Positions 33,401-40,859 of a stretch of 42,674 bases of DNA are shown piece by piece (the stretch's first letter is position 1; each line of letters starts with the position of its first letter). The translations under genes were made by a program, and so were the position numbers. The stretch is from JOPF133 sp052144935 (GTDB lineage: Bacteria; Acidobacteriota; Terriglobia; Bryobacterales; Bryobacteraceae). Below the pieces are notes generated by a model. The model did no database searches. It was given only the letters and a program-made list of their open reading frames with translations, and had not been told where the DNA came from. The stretch lies in the NCBI GenBank assembly GCA_052144935.1, contig JBKQPR010000231.1, positions 1-42,674 of the forward strand, read 5' to 3'.

Positions 33401-34009
33401 CGGCGCGGCAAAGGGTACCGCGAAAGCCGGCGGCGGGCCGGCGGGTGCGCCCCCTCCGAATCCGCGAAAACCCGCGGGCGGACGCTCGGCGCTCACCCTG
33501 CGGCCCAATTCCGTCCACGCCTGCCCATCGTCCGAGCCGGTCACCACAATCTGCCAGCCCGCCGGTTTCTGCATGTCCGCCACGGAGCGCAATCCCGGCA
33601 GCTCCACGCTGTCCACTTCGAGCGGACCATCGCCGCCCGCCAGTTCCAGCTCGATCCAGCCATTGGGGCCATTCACGATGACGGTAGTGGTGCTGTTATG
33701 ATCCAGCGCATGTTCCCGGACCTGCTTCTTCAGGACGCCCTCGTCGCTAGTGGAAACCGATACCCACCGCGACAGCGCGGTATCTTTGATGCCGTCGGTG
33801 ACCAGTTGAGCGGTGAGATTGTAGTCGTAGGCGCTGGATTGGTAAGCCGGCCGATGGAGCGCCAGGTTCCGGTAGGTTTGGGTATCCGGAACCATGACCG
33901 CGGCAAAATCCTCCTTGGGATCGCCCGGATAAATCCCCACGCCGCGGGTATAAGTTTGCGCATCCAGCGCGAAGATTGCCGACAGGATTAAGACACCGGT
34001 TCGTAACAT
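30452..34009 (-). CDS. secreted GH2 glycosidase with discoidin-like domains
   Basis: 1185 residues. The signal peptide MLRTGVLILSAIFALDAQ is followed by two F5/8-type C (discoidin) carbohydrate-binding regions (about 40-180 and 210-330), a GH2 sugar-binding domain (from about 355; LPATVPGTVLSSYWDDG), the Ig-like domain and the TIM barrel, whose acid/base is E800 in GLYVGRNEGNPP. The layout and the GWDWIPTVRGRDIGIW motif resemble exo-beta-D-glucosaminidases (CsxA) and beta-mannosidases. A Gly/Pro-rich insert (GGGAPAGPPPAFAVPFAAP) lies near 175-200. The start is ATG 34009; the open frame continues upstream through the intergenic hairpins and is non-coding there. It leads the transporter gene by a 4-nt overlap. 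Confidence 0.88.
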   Translation of the reverse strand: MLRTGVLILSAIFALDAQTYTRGVGIYPGDPKEDFAAVMVPDTQTYRNLALHRPAYQSSAYDYNLTAQLVTDGIKDTALSRWVSVSTSDEGVLKKQVREHALDHNSTTTVIVNGPNGWIELELAGGDGPLEVDSVELPGLRSVADMQKPAGWQIVVTGSDDGQAWTELGRRVSAERPPAGFRGFGGGAPAGPPPAFAVPFAAPARNRRIRIELSAPSASRWIVEEVVLRDKGERVEAGGPYHFTSAWMSAATGDEWVYVDLGAACTFDRVALSWIRHPAEAAIQVSGDAAAWKTIQMVTASGALIDDVKLAQPQHGRYVRVFMTKPAAPDSFILSELEVYGRGGPVPRPKPAPDAENGRSQLSAGAWRIQRDSLVRANGKAISQVGFVDGDWLPATVPGTVLSSYWDDGALPDPNFGNNQLAISDSFFWADFWYRDEFTVPPLYTGQRVWLNFTGVNWKAEVFLNGEPLGRIDGGFMRASFDVTGRIRPRWVNALAVRIIKNATPGSVKEKTFASPDLNGGALGADNPTYHATAGWDWIPTVRGRDIGIWSDVSLTITRDVTIENPLVTSTLPLPDTTRADITIETVLRNSGPNAISGRLRGRFGEVTFEKVVTVEAGSSKTVKLDPTTTPALRLDHPKLWWPAGYGEQNLYPVELSFLSGGGASDTKKFQVGVRQYTYSEDGGALRIWINGRRFIGRGGNWGFPESMLRYRAREYDVAVRYHKDMNFTMIRNWVGQTGDDAFYDACDKYGIVVWQDFWLANPVDGPNPDDPTMFLKNAEDFILRIRNHPSVGLYVGRNEGNPPEPIESGLKSLTASLHPGLYYIPNSAQGPVSGGGPYRTQFPKFYFQQRATTKLHSELGMPNVVTMDSLKQMMPAADMWPQGDVWGMHDFTITGAQGAAAWRDMIDKTYGGAKDAAEFVALSQFIDYDGYRAIFEAQGKNRMGVLLWMSHPCWPSFVWQTYDYYFDQSGGYFGSKKGSEPLHIQWNPVTDTVEVVNYSGGNATGLTAQAEILNMDGSKQWEKTATLDSAEDSVQSPIKLEYPSGLTPVHFIRLKLVRGGQTISDNFYLRGVEEYNFKAIRDLPKVEVTATVKTERQGSRWLLTTELKNASSQPALMVRVKPVREKGGDRILPSISSDNYVALMPGERRTIRTELENADTRGERPRIVVEGFNVANLADKGSRP

Positions 34010-34051
34010 GGGATTTGCCTTTGAGCGCCGACAAACCCTCCCTGAGAAGTT

Positions 34052-34125
34052 GACAGACGAAAGCGTCTGTCCCACTTTGCTGCCGAAGCACTTGCAGGCA
34101 CGTGGGGCAGGCGCTTTCGCCTGCC
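34052..34125. repeat. compound palindromic element (REP/BIME-like)
   Basis: Two perfect 8-bp hairpins: GACAGACG-AAAG-CGTCTGTC at 34052-34071 and GGCAGGCG-CTTT-CGCCTGCC at 34106-34125. The bases CCCAC and GTGGG around the central spacer can also pair, producing a three-way structure. It sits between the GH26 stop and the GH2 start. Such twin-palindrome elements are typical of REP/BIME families, which also affect mRNA stability between genes of an operon. Confidence 0.65.
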
Positions 34126-34170
34126 AACCGATTCCTTTACAGCTTCTCACGGAGCGGTTGGTGCGCAACA

Positions 34171-35298
34171 TTAGTTCTTCGGCAGCGGATCGCCGCGGCC
34201 GATCAGGTATGGATCCCCGTAAGCCGTCTTGAACGCTTCGGCCTGCCGGTCGACCATGCCCCCCCAAACCATGAACCAGGCCCACTTCGGCTGGGCCTTG
34301 AGGGTTTCGGCCGATGGCGGCCGGCCCACTTCGCCCAGTGCAATGGGCTTTCCCTCCGCCAGATCCAGAAGCTCGTAGTAGTAGCGGTCGTTCAGGTCGC
34401 GGTAGTTATCGTAGCTGACGACGTCTACATAACGCTGGCCTGGAAAGAAGTCGAAGAACTGGCCGGTGGGGGCTGGGCCGTTCTGGTTCCACACCCAGAT
34501 CAGATTGTTAAGCTGGTGGACATACACCATGCGGGCGTACACTTCGCGGTAAAGTTGCGCCGTGCCGGCCGCCCCTGGACGGCCGCCCCACCAGAAGAAG
34601 CCGCCGTTATTCTCGTGCATTGGCCGCCAGAGCACCGGGATGTGGGCGTCCTGAAGCTGCTTCAGATAACCGGCGGCGGTGTCCATATACTTCTCCCAGC
34701 GCTGGTGCAGCGGCGTATCGGGCGTGATCAACTCCTGCCACTGGTCGTCGGTGAGCTTGGCCTGCACGCTGCCGCTCCAGCTCGGGCTGGGCCGGCCATT
34801 CTCACCAGCATGACCTGGTTCGTCCTCGGTGGGCCGGAGCATATGCCAGCAGAGGTAAATGATGGAGCCTGCAGCCGCCTGCTTCTTGGCCTCTTCGATC
34901 ATCAGGTCGCGGTGGATGATGGAATCCTTGTCCTCCCCGTCCGTGAATCCGAAATCCGAACCCCAAATGGCGGGATACTTGCCAGTGATTCCGAACACCC
35001 TTTCGGTGTCCTGGTTCCGTTGATTCGGAAAGTTGTGCTGGCCGGACAGGATGCCCTTGCCCGAGATCGCGCAGAGGGTTTTCAGCAGCGCGCGGGCCTC
35101 CGGGGTCGCGTTGGGATTGACCGGGTCGCAATTGTAGGGCGGCGGCGCGGGAGGGCGCGCCGGACGAGCCATGCCCCCTGGGCCTGGCGGGACTCCAGGG
35201 GGCGGGGCCTGGGGAGTGGCCGGCGGCGCGGCGGTTTGGGAGAACGCGGCGGTCGCGCAAAGGGCAACCGCCAGAGTAACGGGTAAACGTGTCCGCAT
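34171..35298 (-). CDS. secreted GH26 beta-mannanase-like enzyme
   Basis: 375 residues with signal peptide MRTRLPVTLAVALCATAAFS, a Pro/Ala/Gly-rich stretch (about 22-55), and the GH26 barrel: GKGILSGQHN near the start, LWRPMHENNGGFFWW with the acid/base Glu, and IALGEVGRPPS with the nucleophile Glu. GH26 enzymes mostly hydrolyse internal beta-1,4-mannosidic bonds. It starts at ATG 35298; the frame upstream is repeat sequence and not coding. It is upstream of the GH2 gene across an intergenic hairpin element, and the GH26, GH2, MFS, ROK and GH30 genes probably form one transcript or two. Lichenase or xylanase activity is known for some GH26 members, so mannanase is the best guess only. Confidence 0.88.
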   Translation of the reverse strand: MRTRLPVTLAVALCATAAFSQTAAPPATPQAPPPGVPPGPGGMARPARPPAPPPYNCDPVNPNATPEARALLKTLCAISGKGILSGQHNFPNQRNQDTERVFGITGKYPAIWGSDFGFTDGEDKDSIIHRDLMIEEAKKQAAAGSIIYLCWHMLRPTEDEPGHAGENGRPSPSWSGSVQAKLTDDQWQELITPDTPLHQRWEKYMDTAAGYLKQLQDAHIPVLWRPMHENNGGFFWWGGRPGAAGTAQLYREVYARMVYVHQLNNLIWVWNQNGPAPTGQFFDFFPGQRYVDVVSYDNYRDLNDRYYYELLDLAEGKPIALGEVGRPPSAETLKAQPKWAWFMVWGGMVDRQAEAFKTAYGDPYLIGRGDPLPKN

Positions 35299-35669
35299 AT
35301 CGGTACCTGCTTGGCACCGAATATGATAGCCCCCTTCGCCGCCGGAATCCCGAACTTTCACGGTCGTACACGGTGAAACACCTACGTGAATCCGGCCGCC
35401 TGCCCCATCAACTGTCCCACGCTTGCGCTTGCGGATCCGTTCGAGCAGCGCTGCCACCCCGGCTTGCCCCGTCGAGGTGCGCAGTACGGCCGGTGGCGCG
35501 CCGAGCGCCTCGGCCTGTAGAAAGCCACGCGGGCCGGTAGCGCGCCGCGCGCATCGGCCGTAGAGAGCCACGCGGGCCGGTAGCGCGCCGGGCGCCTCGG
35601 CCTGTAGAAAGCCACGCGGGCCGGTGGCGCGCCGAGCGCCTCGGCCCGTAGAAAGCCACCGCGTCACCC
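35299..35669. repeat. intergenic 43-44 bp tandem repeats
   Basis: In the 371-nt gap, about four units of 43-44 bp begin at about 35497, 35541, 35584 and 35628, with cores such as CGCGCCGAGCGCCTCGGCC and GTAGAAAGCCACGCGGGCC. The units differ by a few bases. The remaining part (35299-35496) shows no recognisable element. Reading frames over the repeats, rich in Arg/Gly/Ala on the minus strand, look like artefacts. Confidence 0.7.
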
Positions 35670-37736
35670 TTACGGCTTCACCTTCCGATCTTGCCACCCC
35701 GGCAGCGAAACAGTGGTCCGGTAATTCGAATCGTTGTACTCGGGGTTGCGAATCGGTGCATAGATCCGTTGCCCCCCGAAGGGACGATCCTGCGTGTAGA
35801 TCCAGACCTTCTTCTCATCCCACAGCACGATCTCGTCCCGCTGGTCGCCCGTGACGTCCAGCACCGCCGCCGCCAGGTCCGGATGCCCGTCGTCGGGAAA
35901 CATCACCACCCGCCGCAGGCGCCCGTCGATCATTCCACCCTCCCGCACATTCCCGGAGAGCAGGCAAAACTCCTGGCCGTCGCCGCGCCAGTTGACCGGC
36001 AGCATCGGGCTGCCGCTGTGAATCGGCTCCTCCTGCGCCAGGATGTTTCCGTCGCCATCGAATAACGTGACGATCCCCGGGCTCTTCCAGAAATTGACCG
36101 AAATATATTGCAGCCCCGGCAGATCGGGCCGATACCTGGCCACGCTGGGACTCTGGTTGTGGCCCACCCGAACGTGCTTTAGAATCGCTCCACGCACATC
36201 GAACAGGATGAACCCCTCATCGCTGCCGCTGGCATAAACTCTCGGCTCGGCCGCGGGATCGCCGGAGAGGTTGCCGGCCATAATGCCGTCCGCGTGGTCG
36301 TGCAGGTCGGCATCGTGACTCCACAGTCTTCGGCCATTGTGGTCCCAAAGCGAGTAGCCAATTGCCAGCGAGTCGTAACCCTTGCCGTCAAGATCCACCG
36401 GATAAGGGAAATGTCCGGTCTGGCCGTCGCCTTTCCAAAGCAGCTCGAGTTGGTTGTTGAAGATCCAGAAATGCGTGTAACGATCCTTCACCAGAATCTC
36501 GTGGCGATCCCGGTTGCCCGAGAAGTTCACGAACGCGATCGAGTCGCCGTTTTCCATCTCGTAAGGATGCGCGCTATCGGTGGGCGGCATCTTCGGCATC
36601 CATACCCACCGGCGCACTTTTCCCGTGCGGCCGTCCAGGATCTGTAATTGGAAATCGCGCGCCACCACCACTTCATTCCGGCCGTCGCCGTCGATATCGT
36701 GGATTTGGAACGGCGTGTCGTTGGTGAGCAGTCCATTGCGCGGATTCGGCCGGCCCGATTGCCAGAGAATCCTGCCGTCCATGGTCACGGCAGTCAGGCA
36801 ACTGATCTGGTCGAAGGCATCCGCTTGCACGCGAGGAATGTTCTGCGCGATCAGCATGTCCGGAACGCCATCCCCATCCAGGTCGCCGAAGCGCACGTTG
36901 CGGCCCGCTCCAAAACCGGGCGTGTCGAACTTCTTCCACAGTTTCGGTTTGGGATTCTCGTCGCGAAGGCGCGCCAACTCCGCCTCGAGCGATCGGATGC
37001 GCCCGGCGATTTCCCGCGACGCCTCCTCGGACGTCCAGACATGGAAATCCTGGAAGCGCGCGGGACCGCCCGCGGTAACGCCCGCTTTGCCTTTCGCCAG
37101 ATCCGCATCGGAGGCTTCCATCACCAGCTTCCCATCCACGTAAGCGCGGATCCGCGCACCCGCAATTTCGACTTTGAGGAGGTAGTAGCGGGTGGTGTCG
37201 TAACGGAACTCGGCGCCGGCAAGTTCCTTCCAGCCGGGCACACGCAACGCCGGTTCGATCGGCAGGTGCAGCGCCAGCCGCACGCGATTGCCGCCGGCCA
37301 GGCCGAAAACGTAGTAGTGCAGGTTGGTGTGATAGCGGAACACGATGCCCGCCATGCCGGCCAGCGCCAGCGGCTTCACGCGCGCTTCGACGCTGTAATC
37401 GTTCCACTCCGGGTCGCCTGTAATCAGGATCGGGTTGGTGAACTGGCGGGCGATCGAATCGAGTTGCTCCTCCAGGTAAGGCTTTCCATCGCCGTCGCCG
37501 GAGGTTTCGTCTCCTGCAACCCACGCATCCAGGTGAGAGATGGCGTTCTCCCACGGGCCCAGCGGAACGCCACGATCGGCCAGGTAGTGATATTCCTGGA
37601 TCGCGCCGTTCAAAGTGCCCACCGGAAAGGTCAGCCAACCCGGCGGGAACCGCGAGAAATCGTCGCGAAAGAGATCGGCGCCGGCCAGCGAAGCCGCGCA
37701 CGCCAGCACCACGGCGGCAACTTTTCTCAGGTTCAT
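35670..37736 (-). CDS. secreted FG-GAP/rhamnogalacturonan-lyase-like protein
   Basis: 688 residues with signal peptide MNLRKVAAVVLACAASLAGA. An N-terminal lectin-like (LamG/DUF1080-type) jelly-roll domain covers about 20-235 (PEWNDYSVEARVKPLALAGM). A coiled-coil linker with REIAGRIRSLEAELARLRDE follows (about 238-260). The propeller-like region (about 270-680) holds Ca-binding loops GDLDGDGVPD, DIDGDGRNE and DVTGDQRDE. Together with RIYAPIRNPEYNDSNYRT near the end these resemble the eight-bladed PL11 rhamnogalacturonan lyases. Catalytic residues could not be assigned, so a non-catalytic FG-GAP protein is possible. It is on the same strand and upstream of the GH26 gene, separated by tandem repeats. 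Pectin side-chain degradation is the inferred context. Confidence 0.72.
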   Translation of the reverse strand: MNLRKVAAVVLACAASLAGADLFRDDFSRFPPGWLTFPVGTLNGAIQEYHYLADRGVPLGPWENAISHLDAWVAGDETSGDGDGKPYLEEQLDSIARQFTNPILITGDPEWNDYSVEARVKPLALAGMAGIVFRYHTNLHYYVFGLAGGNRVRLALHLPIEPALRVPGWKELAGAEFRYDTTRYYLLKVEIAGARIRAYVDGKLVMEASDADLAKGKAGVTAGGPARFQDFHVWTSEEASREIAGRIRSLEAELARLRDENPKPKLWKKFDTPGFGAGRNVRFGDLDGDGVPDMLIAQNIPRVQADAFDQISCLTAVTMDGRILWQSGRPNPRNGLLTNDTPFQIHDIDGDGRNEVVVARDFQLQILDGRTGKVRRWVWMPKMPPTDSAHPYEMENGDSIAFVNFSGNRDRHEILVKDRYTHFWIFNNQLELLWKGDGQTGHFPYPVDLDGKGYDSLAIGYSLWDHNGRRLWSHDADLHDHADGIMAGNLSGDPAAEPRVYASGSDEGFILFDVRGAILKHVRVGHNQSPSVARYRPDLPGLQYISVNFWKSPGIVTLFDGDGNILAQEEPIHSGSPMLPVNWRGDGQEFCLLSGNVREGGMIDGRLRRVVMFPDDGHPDLAAAVLDVTGDQRDEIVLWDEKKVWIYTQDRPFGGQRIYAPIRNPEYNDSNYRTTVSLPGWQDRKVKP

Positions 37737-37777
37737 CTACCGGACTACTTTAACTCAATCGGGATCGGCGCGCGCCG

Positions 37778-38053
37778 GTGGTGGTCGATTTTCATTTCCT
37801 GCCGATTTCGCCGCACACGTGCGGCGGCCCGCTGCTGTATTTCTGCTCGGCGCATCTTTGCACCGCGGCGCCGAATTTCCCGATAATGGAAAGCAATTAC
37901 TGGAAGTGGGCGCACCAGTACCCGTACTTCATCAATAACGTGCCGGCGCCGGAGCAGGGGTACGTAAAGGCGCCGGAACTGCCGGGGATCGGCGCGGAGA
38001 TCAGGCCGGAGATCTTCCGCGACGGCGTGGCGGTGGTGGAGAAGATCGCGTAA
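37778..38053 (+). pseudogene. C-terminal fragment of an enolase-superfamily dehydratase
   Basis: A plus-strand frame reads VVDFHFLPISPHTCGGPLLY, then a LHLA-like segment (CSAHLCTAAPNFPIMES) and a C-terminus PAPEQGYVKAPELPGIGAEI. This is the pattern of the C-terminal end of mandelate-racemase/muconate-lactonizing family dehydratases (galactonate or rhamnonate dehydratase-like), with the typical P.P.LPGLG.EI. The 5' three quarters of the gene are absent, so it is a remnant. Its presence matches the sugar-acid catabolism expected near the polysaccharide genes. Confidence 0.65.
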
Positions 38054-38388
38054 TGAGAGGCGGCGCGGTGGCTACCGCGAGGAACACACCCGGTCATTGT
38101 CTTGTTCGCGCGTCTGCCGGCCATCGGGCCGACGGTGCCGTTGACCGTGATGTTCACCGGCGGAGTGGACACGCCGCTCACGGTCACCACTGGAAAACGC
38201 CGGCGGAACCGGCTGGCAGCTCCACGCGGCTGAAATCGCCGCGCTCGACGAGATGAGCCACCGTTGGCCTGCCCGGATCGTTGCAACGACCGCGGTTTCG
38301 GCGTAACCTGCGGTCGCTGCCGGACGCACACCGCGGGAAAACCGATGGCCTGTCAGCCAGCGCCGACATGTGCCATGCTAGAGTTTCT
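38054..38388. other. gap with degenerate reading frames
   Basis: 335 nt after the enolase-superfamily remnant. Short frames on both strands (plus: a run containing TVPLTVMFTGGVDTPLTVTT; minus: a run containing VVTVSGVSTPPVNITVNGTV) look partly protein-like but cannot be assigned to a family or an intact start. The stretch is probably decayed coding sequence. Confidence 0.4.
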
Positions 38389-38577
38389 ATGCGCGACCCG
38401 GAAATCATCGAAGACGAGCTGATGGAAATCAGCGCCTTCGCCGACGATACCATCAAGTTCGAGCGCATCATTGCCTGGTGCGCAACGTATCCGGACGAAG
38501 TCCCCTTCGCCCTGCATCAGCTCATGGGCCGGCGCGACAAGCACCCGTCGCAAATCTCTAAAGCTGAACCGCGATAG
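38389..38577 (+). CDS. small hypothetical protein (62 aa)
   Basis: The ORF MRDPEIIEDELMEISAFADD followed by TIKFERIIAWCATYPDEVPF and ALHQLMGRRDKH has the regular composition and amphipathic helices of a real small protein. No family was recognised. The ribosome site is weak. It lies in an otherwise decayed stretch between the enolase-superfamily remnant and the GH42-like gene, so it could be an intact survivor or a short fragment. Conservation in relatives would decide. Confidence 0.45.
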   Translation: MRDPEIIEDELMEISAFADDTIKFERIIAWCATYPDEVPFALHQLMGRRDKHPSQISKAEPR

Positions 38578-38990
38578 TGTTGCCGGCGCACAGCAGGCGC
38601 CCACGCGCTCTCTTGGGTCCCGCGGGTACGTTGCGGTTTTCCAGGGCCTGCGCTCCTTTGTTAGACCATACCATTCGGGCGCCCACCGCCGGCGCCGCCT
38701 TGTTCCGCACACTGAACATAATCGCCGGCAAGCCGCGTGGCCGAAGGTCGCGGGGTGCGCGCCGGGGTGTCGCGCGCCAGACGGCGACCATCGGCGCGGC
38801 GCTTCCCGCAGCGCGCCGCCGACCCATGCGCTGCCCAGCCGCAGCACCGCATTAGGCGTTACGGCGCGGATTTCGCCGGCGAGGCTCTTCGCCGTGACCG
38901 CGACGCCGCCGGGACTGAAGCCTGTGACCCTGACGATCACGACGAAGGCCCGAACCGGGTCTCATCCTAATTGAGAGCCGGGGGTCTAAA
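38578..38990. other. gap without a recognised gene
   Basis: 413 nt before the GH42-like gene. Minus-strand frames contain runs such as VIVRVTGFSPGGVAVTAKSL and PAIMFSVRNKAAPAVGARMV that might be fragments of a decayed secreted protein, but frames shift repeatedly and no family signature is visible. The stretch also holds the promoter region of the downstream gene, in which no clear boxes could be picked. Confidence 0.4.
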
Positions 38991-39023
38991 ATGGAAATGC
39001 CGGTTGAAAGGATTTCCTTCGAT

Positions 39024-40688
39024 ATGACTGCTGTGCATTGTGGAAGGCTTTTCCGCCCCGCCACGTTGGTGGCCCTCCTGGCGGCCTGTAGCGCCGCCTT
39101 CACGCTGCATGCCCAGGTAAAGCAGCCTCCCATCCCCCAGGTGATCAAGAAAGACGGGCGCTACGCCCTTATGGTTGACGGCGCGCCTTACCTGATGCTG
39201 GGCGCCCAGGCGCATAATTCCAGCGGCTGGCCGGCCATGCTTCCGAAAGTGTGGCCCGCCATCGAAAACCTCCACGCCAATACGCTGGAGATACCTATCT
39301 ATTGGGAACAGTTCGAACCAAAAGAGGGACAGTTCGACTACACGGTAATCGATACCATCGTCACCCAGGCGCGCGAGCGCCACGTCCGGCTGGATCTGCT
39401 CTGGTTCGGCACCTGGAAAAACGGCAGCCAGCACTACATGCCCGAGTGGATGAAGGCGGACCCAGCGCGCTATTTTCACTTGATCGACAAGAACGGCCGC
39501 CCGACGGATTCGCCGTCGCCGTTCTGTACCGCGTCCCAGGAGTTGGATATCCGCGCGTTCACCGCGTTCCTGCGCCACCTCAAGGCGTACGACTCGCAGC
39601 GCACCGTAATCATTGTGCAGGTGGAGAACGAATCCGGCACTTGGGGATCTGTCCGCGACTACTCCCCAACCGCGCAGAAGCTGTTCGAAAGTCCCGTGCC
39701 GGCCGAAGTGCTCAAGGCCATGGGCAAGCAGGGAGGCGCTTCCGTGAGCTGGCAGGAAGCCTTTGGACCGGAAGCCGAAGTAAACTTCCACGCCTGGGCC
39801 GTGGCCACATACGTAGGGAGGGTTGCCGCCGCCGGGAAAGCGGTCTATCCGCTGCCGCTCTATGCCAACGCCGCGCTGCGCGATCCCATTAAGCCGGGCG
39901 CGCCCGGCAGCTATGAAGCCGGCGGCCCCACGGACAACGTGATTCCCATTTGGAAAGCCGCGGCGCCGGCGATCGATATCGTCTCGCCCGACATTTACAT
40001 GAACGACCCGGTCGCATACCTGAAAGTCTTGGAACTCTATCACCGCGATGATAATGCCTTGTTCATCCCGGAAACCAGCGGCAGCGCCTCGGTTGCCAGG
40101 TTCTTCTTCTCCGCCCTCGGCCTTCAGGCTATCGGCTTCTCGCCCTTCGGTCTGGATTACAGTAACACCCCTTCCGTTCCGGCCACCGCTCCCGCCGCTA
40201 CTCCGGCCGGCAGTCCAGCCGCCGGACCCGGGCCGCAGGACCAATTCGCCCCCACGGCGCAGAACTACCGGCTGATCGCCCCGATGATGCGGGACATCGC
40301 CCGCCTCAACTTCGAGGGCAAGCTCCACGCCGTCGCGGAAGAAAAGGGCACGCCCACGAACACGCTTCCCTTCGGGGTGTGGAACGCGGTGGTCTCCTAC
40401 GGAGGTGGGCGGAACAATCGCGCGCCAACTGGAAATGCGGAGCCGGCGGGACGGGCCCTGGTGGCCCAAGTTGCGGACAACCAGTTTCTTGTCGCCGGGT
40501 ACTTCTGCCGGGTCGATTTCCGGCCGGCCGCCGCGGACAAGCGCCGCCAATTCATTCGCGTCGAGGAGGGGACTTACGAAAACGGGGTCTTCAAGTTCAT
40601 TCGCATTCTGAACGGCGACGAGACCGACTACGGGCTCAACCTCCGCGCCGAGCCGATCGCGTTGCGCGTCGCGCTGGGGGTCTATTAA
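39024..40688 (+). CDS. secreted GH42/GH35-like beta-galactosidase with DUF5597-type C-domain
   Basis: About 554 residues from ATG 39024 (an in-frame ATG at 38991 would add 11). The signal peptide (LFRPATLVALLAACSAAFTL) is followed by a GH42-like TIM barrel: PYLMLGAQAHNSSGWPAMLPK, a QVENESGTWGS motif with the acid/base-like Glu, and FIPETSGSAS with the nucleophile-like Glu. The C-terminal part from about 405 is the DUF5597-like beta-domain. A Pro/Ala-rich run (VPATAPAATPAGSPAAGPGP) lies near 382-405, between barrel and C-domain. It likely cleaves terminal beta-galactose in plant polysaccharides. It is on the plus strand alone, convergent with the oxidoreductase gene. Confidence 0.85.
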   Translation: MTAVHCGRLFRPATLVALLAACSAAFTLHAQVKQPPIPQVIKKDGRYALMVDGAPYLMLGAQAHNSSGWPAMLPKVWPAIENLHANTLEIPIYWEQFEPKEGQFDYTVIDTIVTQARERHVRLDLLWFGTWKNGSQHYMPEWMKADPARYFHLIDKNGRPTDSPSPFCTASQELDIRAFTAFLRHLKAYDSQRTVIIVQVENESGTWGSVRDYSPTAQKLFESPVPAEVLKAMGKQGGASVSWQEAFGPEAEVNFHAWAVATYVGRVAAAGKAVYPLPLYANAALRDPIKPGAPGSYEAGGPTDNVIPIWKAAAPAIDIVSPDIYMNDPVAYLKVLELYHRDDNALFIPETSGSASVARFFFSALGLQAIGFSPFGLDYSNTPSVPATAPAATPAGSPAAGPGPQDQFAPTAQNYRLIAPMMRDIARLNFEGKLHAVAEEKGTPTNTLPFGVWNAVVSYGGGRNNRAPTGNAEPAGRALVAQVADNQFLVAGYFCRVDFRPAAADKRRQFIRVEEGTYENGVFKFIRILNGDETDYGLNLRAEPIALRVALGVY

Positions 40689-40811
40689 GCAGGGAGCCTG
40701 ACGCATTCACGGACCAGCGCCACCGCGGCCTTGCGCTCGGTGGGGTAATCGGGTTGATGGTCCCAGCTTGGCCGGCCTTCCCCATTTTCCCCAGTTGGAG
40801 AGTTCCTTCAT
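40685..40811 (-). pseudogene. 5' remnant of a cyclase-family gene
   Basis: On the minus strand ATG 40811 opens MKELSNWGKWGRPAKLG, then another frame gives TINPITP and a third frame ERKAAVALVRECVRLPA up to TAA at 40685-40687. Concatenated, this resembles the N-terminal region of the cyclase family (kynurenine-formamidase-like), with NWGRWG..LGTLNLITP..RKAAAALV. Two frame changes and the missing body show that it is a remnant. The stop overlaps the GH42-like stop. Confidence 0.5.
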
Positions 40812-40859
40812 CCACCGCCCACGTCTTTCGCGGCGCTGAGCGGTGGTAGCGCGTGCGGG

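Noticed and set aside
34010..34285. N-terminal extension of the GH2 protein
   Set aside because: The frame is open but runs through two perfect hairpins. A signal peptide begins at ATG 34009.
35497..35667. CRISPR array or coding repeats (Arg/Gly-rich frame on the minus strand)
   Set aside because: There are no spacers between units, and the frame simply reads the tandem repeat. The GH26 signal peptide starts cleanly at 35298.
38967..40706. 579-codon minus-strand frame opposite the GH42-like gene
   Set aside because: It is the shadow of a well-supported glycosidase and has no domain signature.
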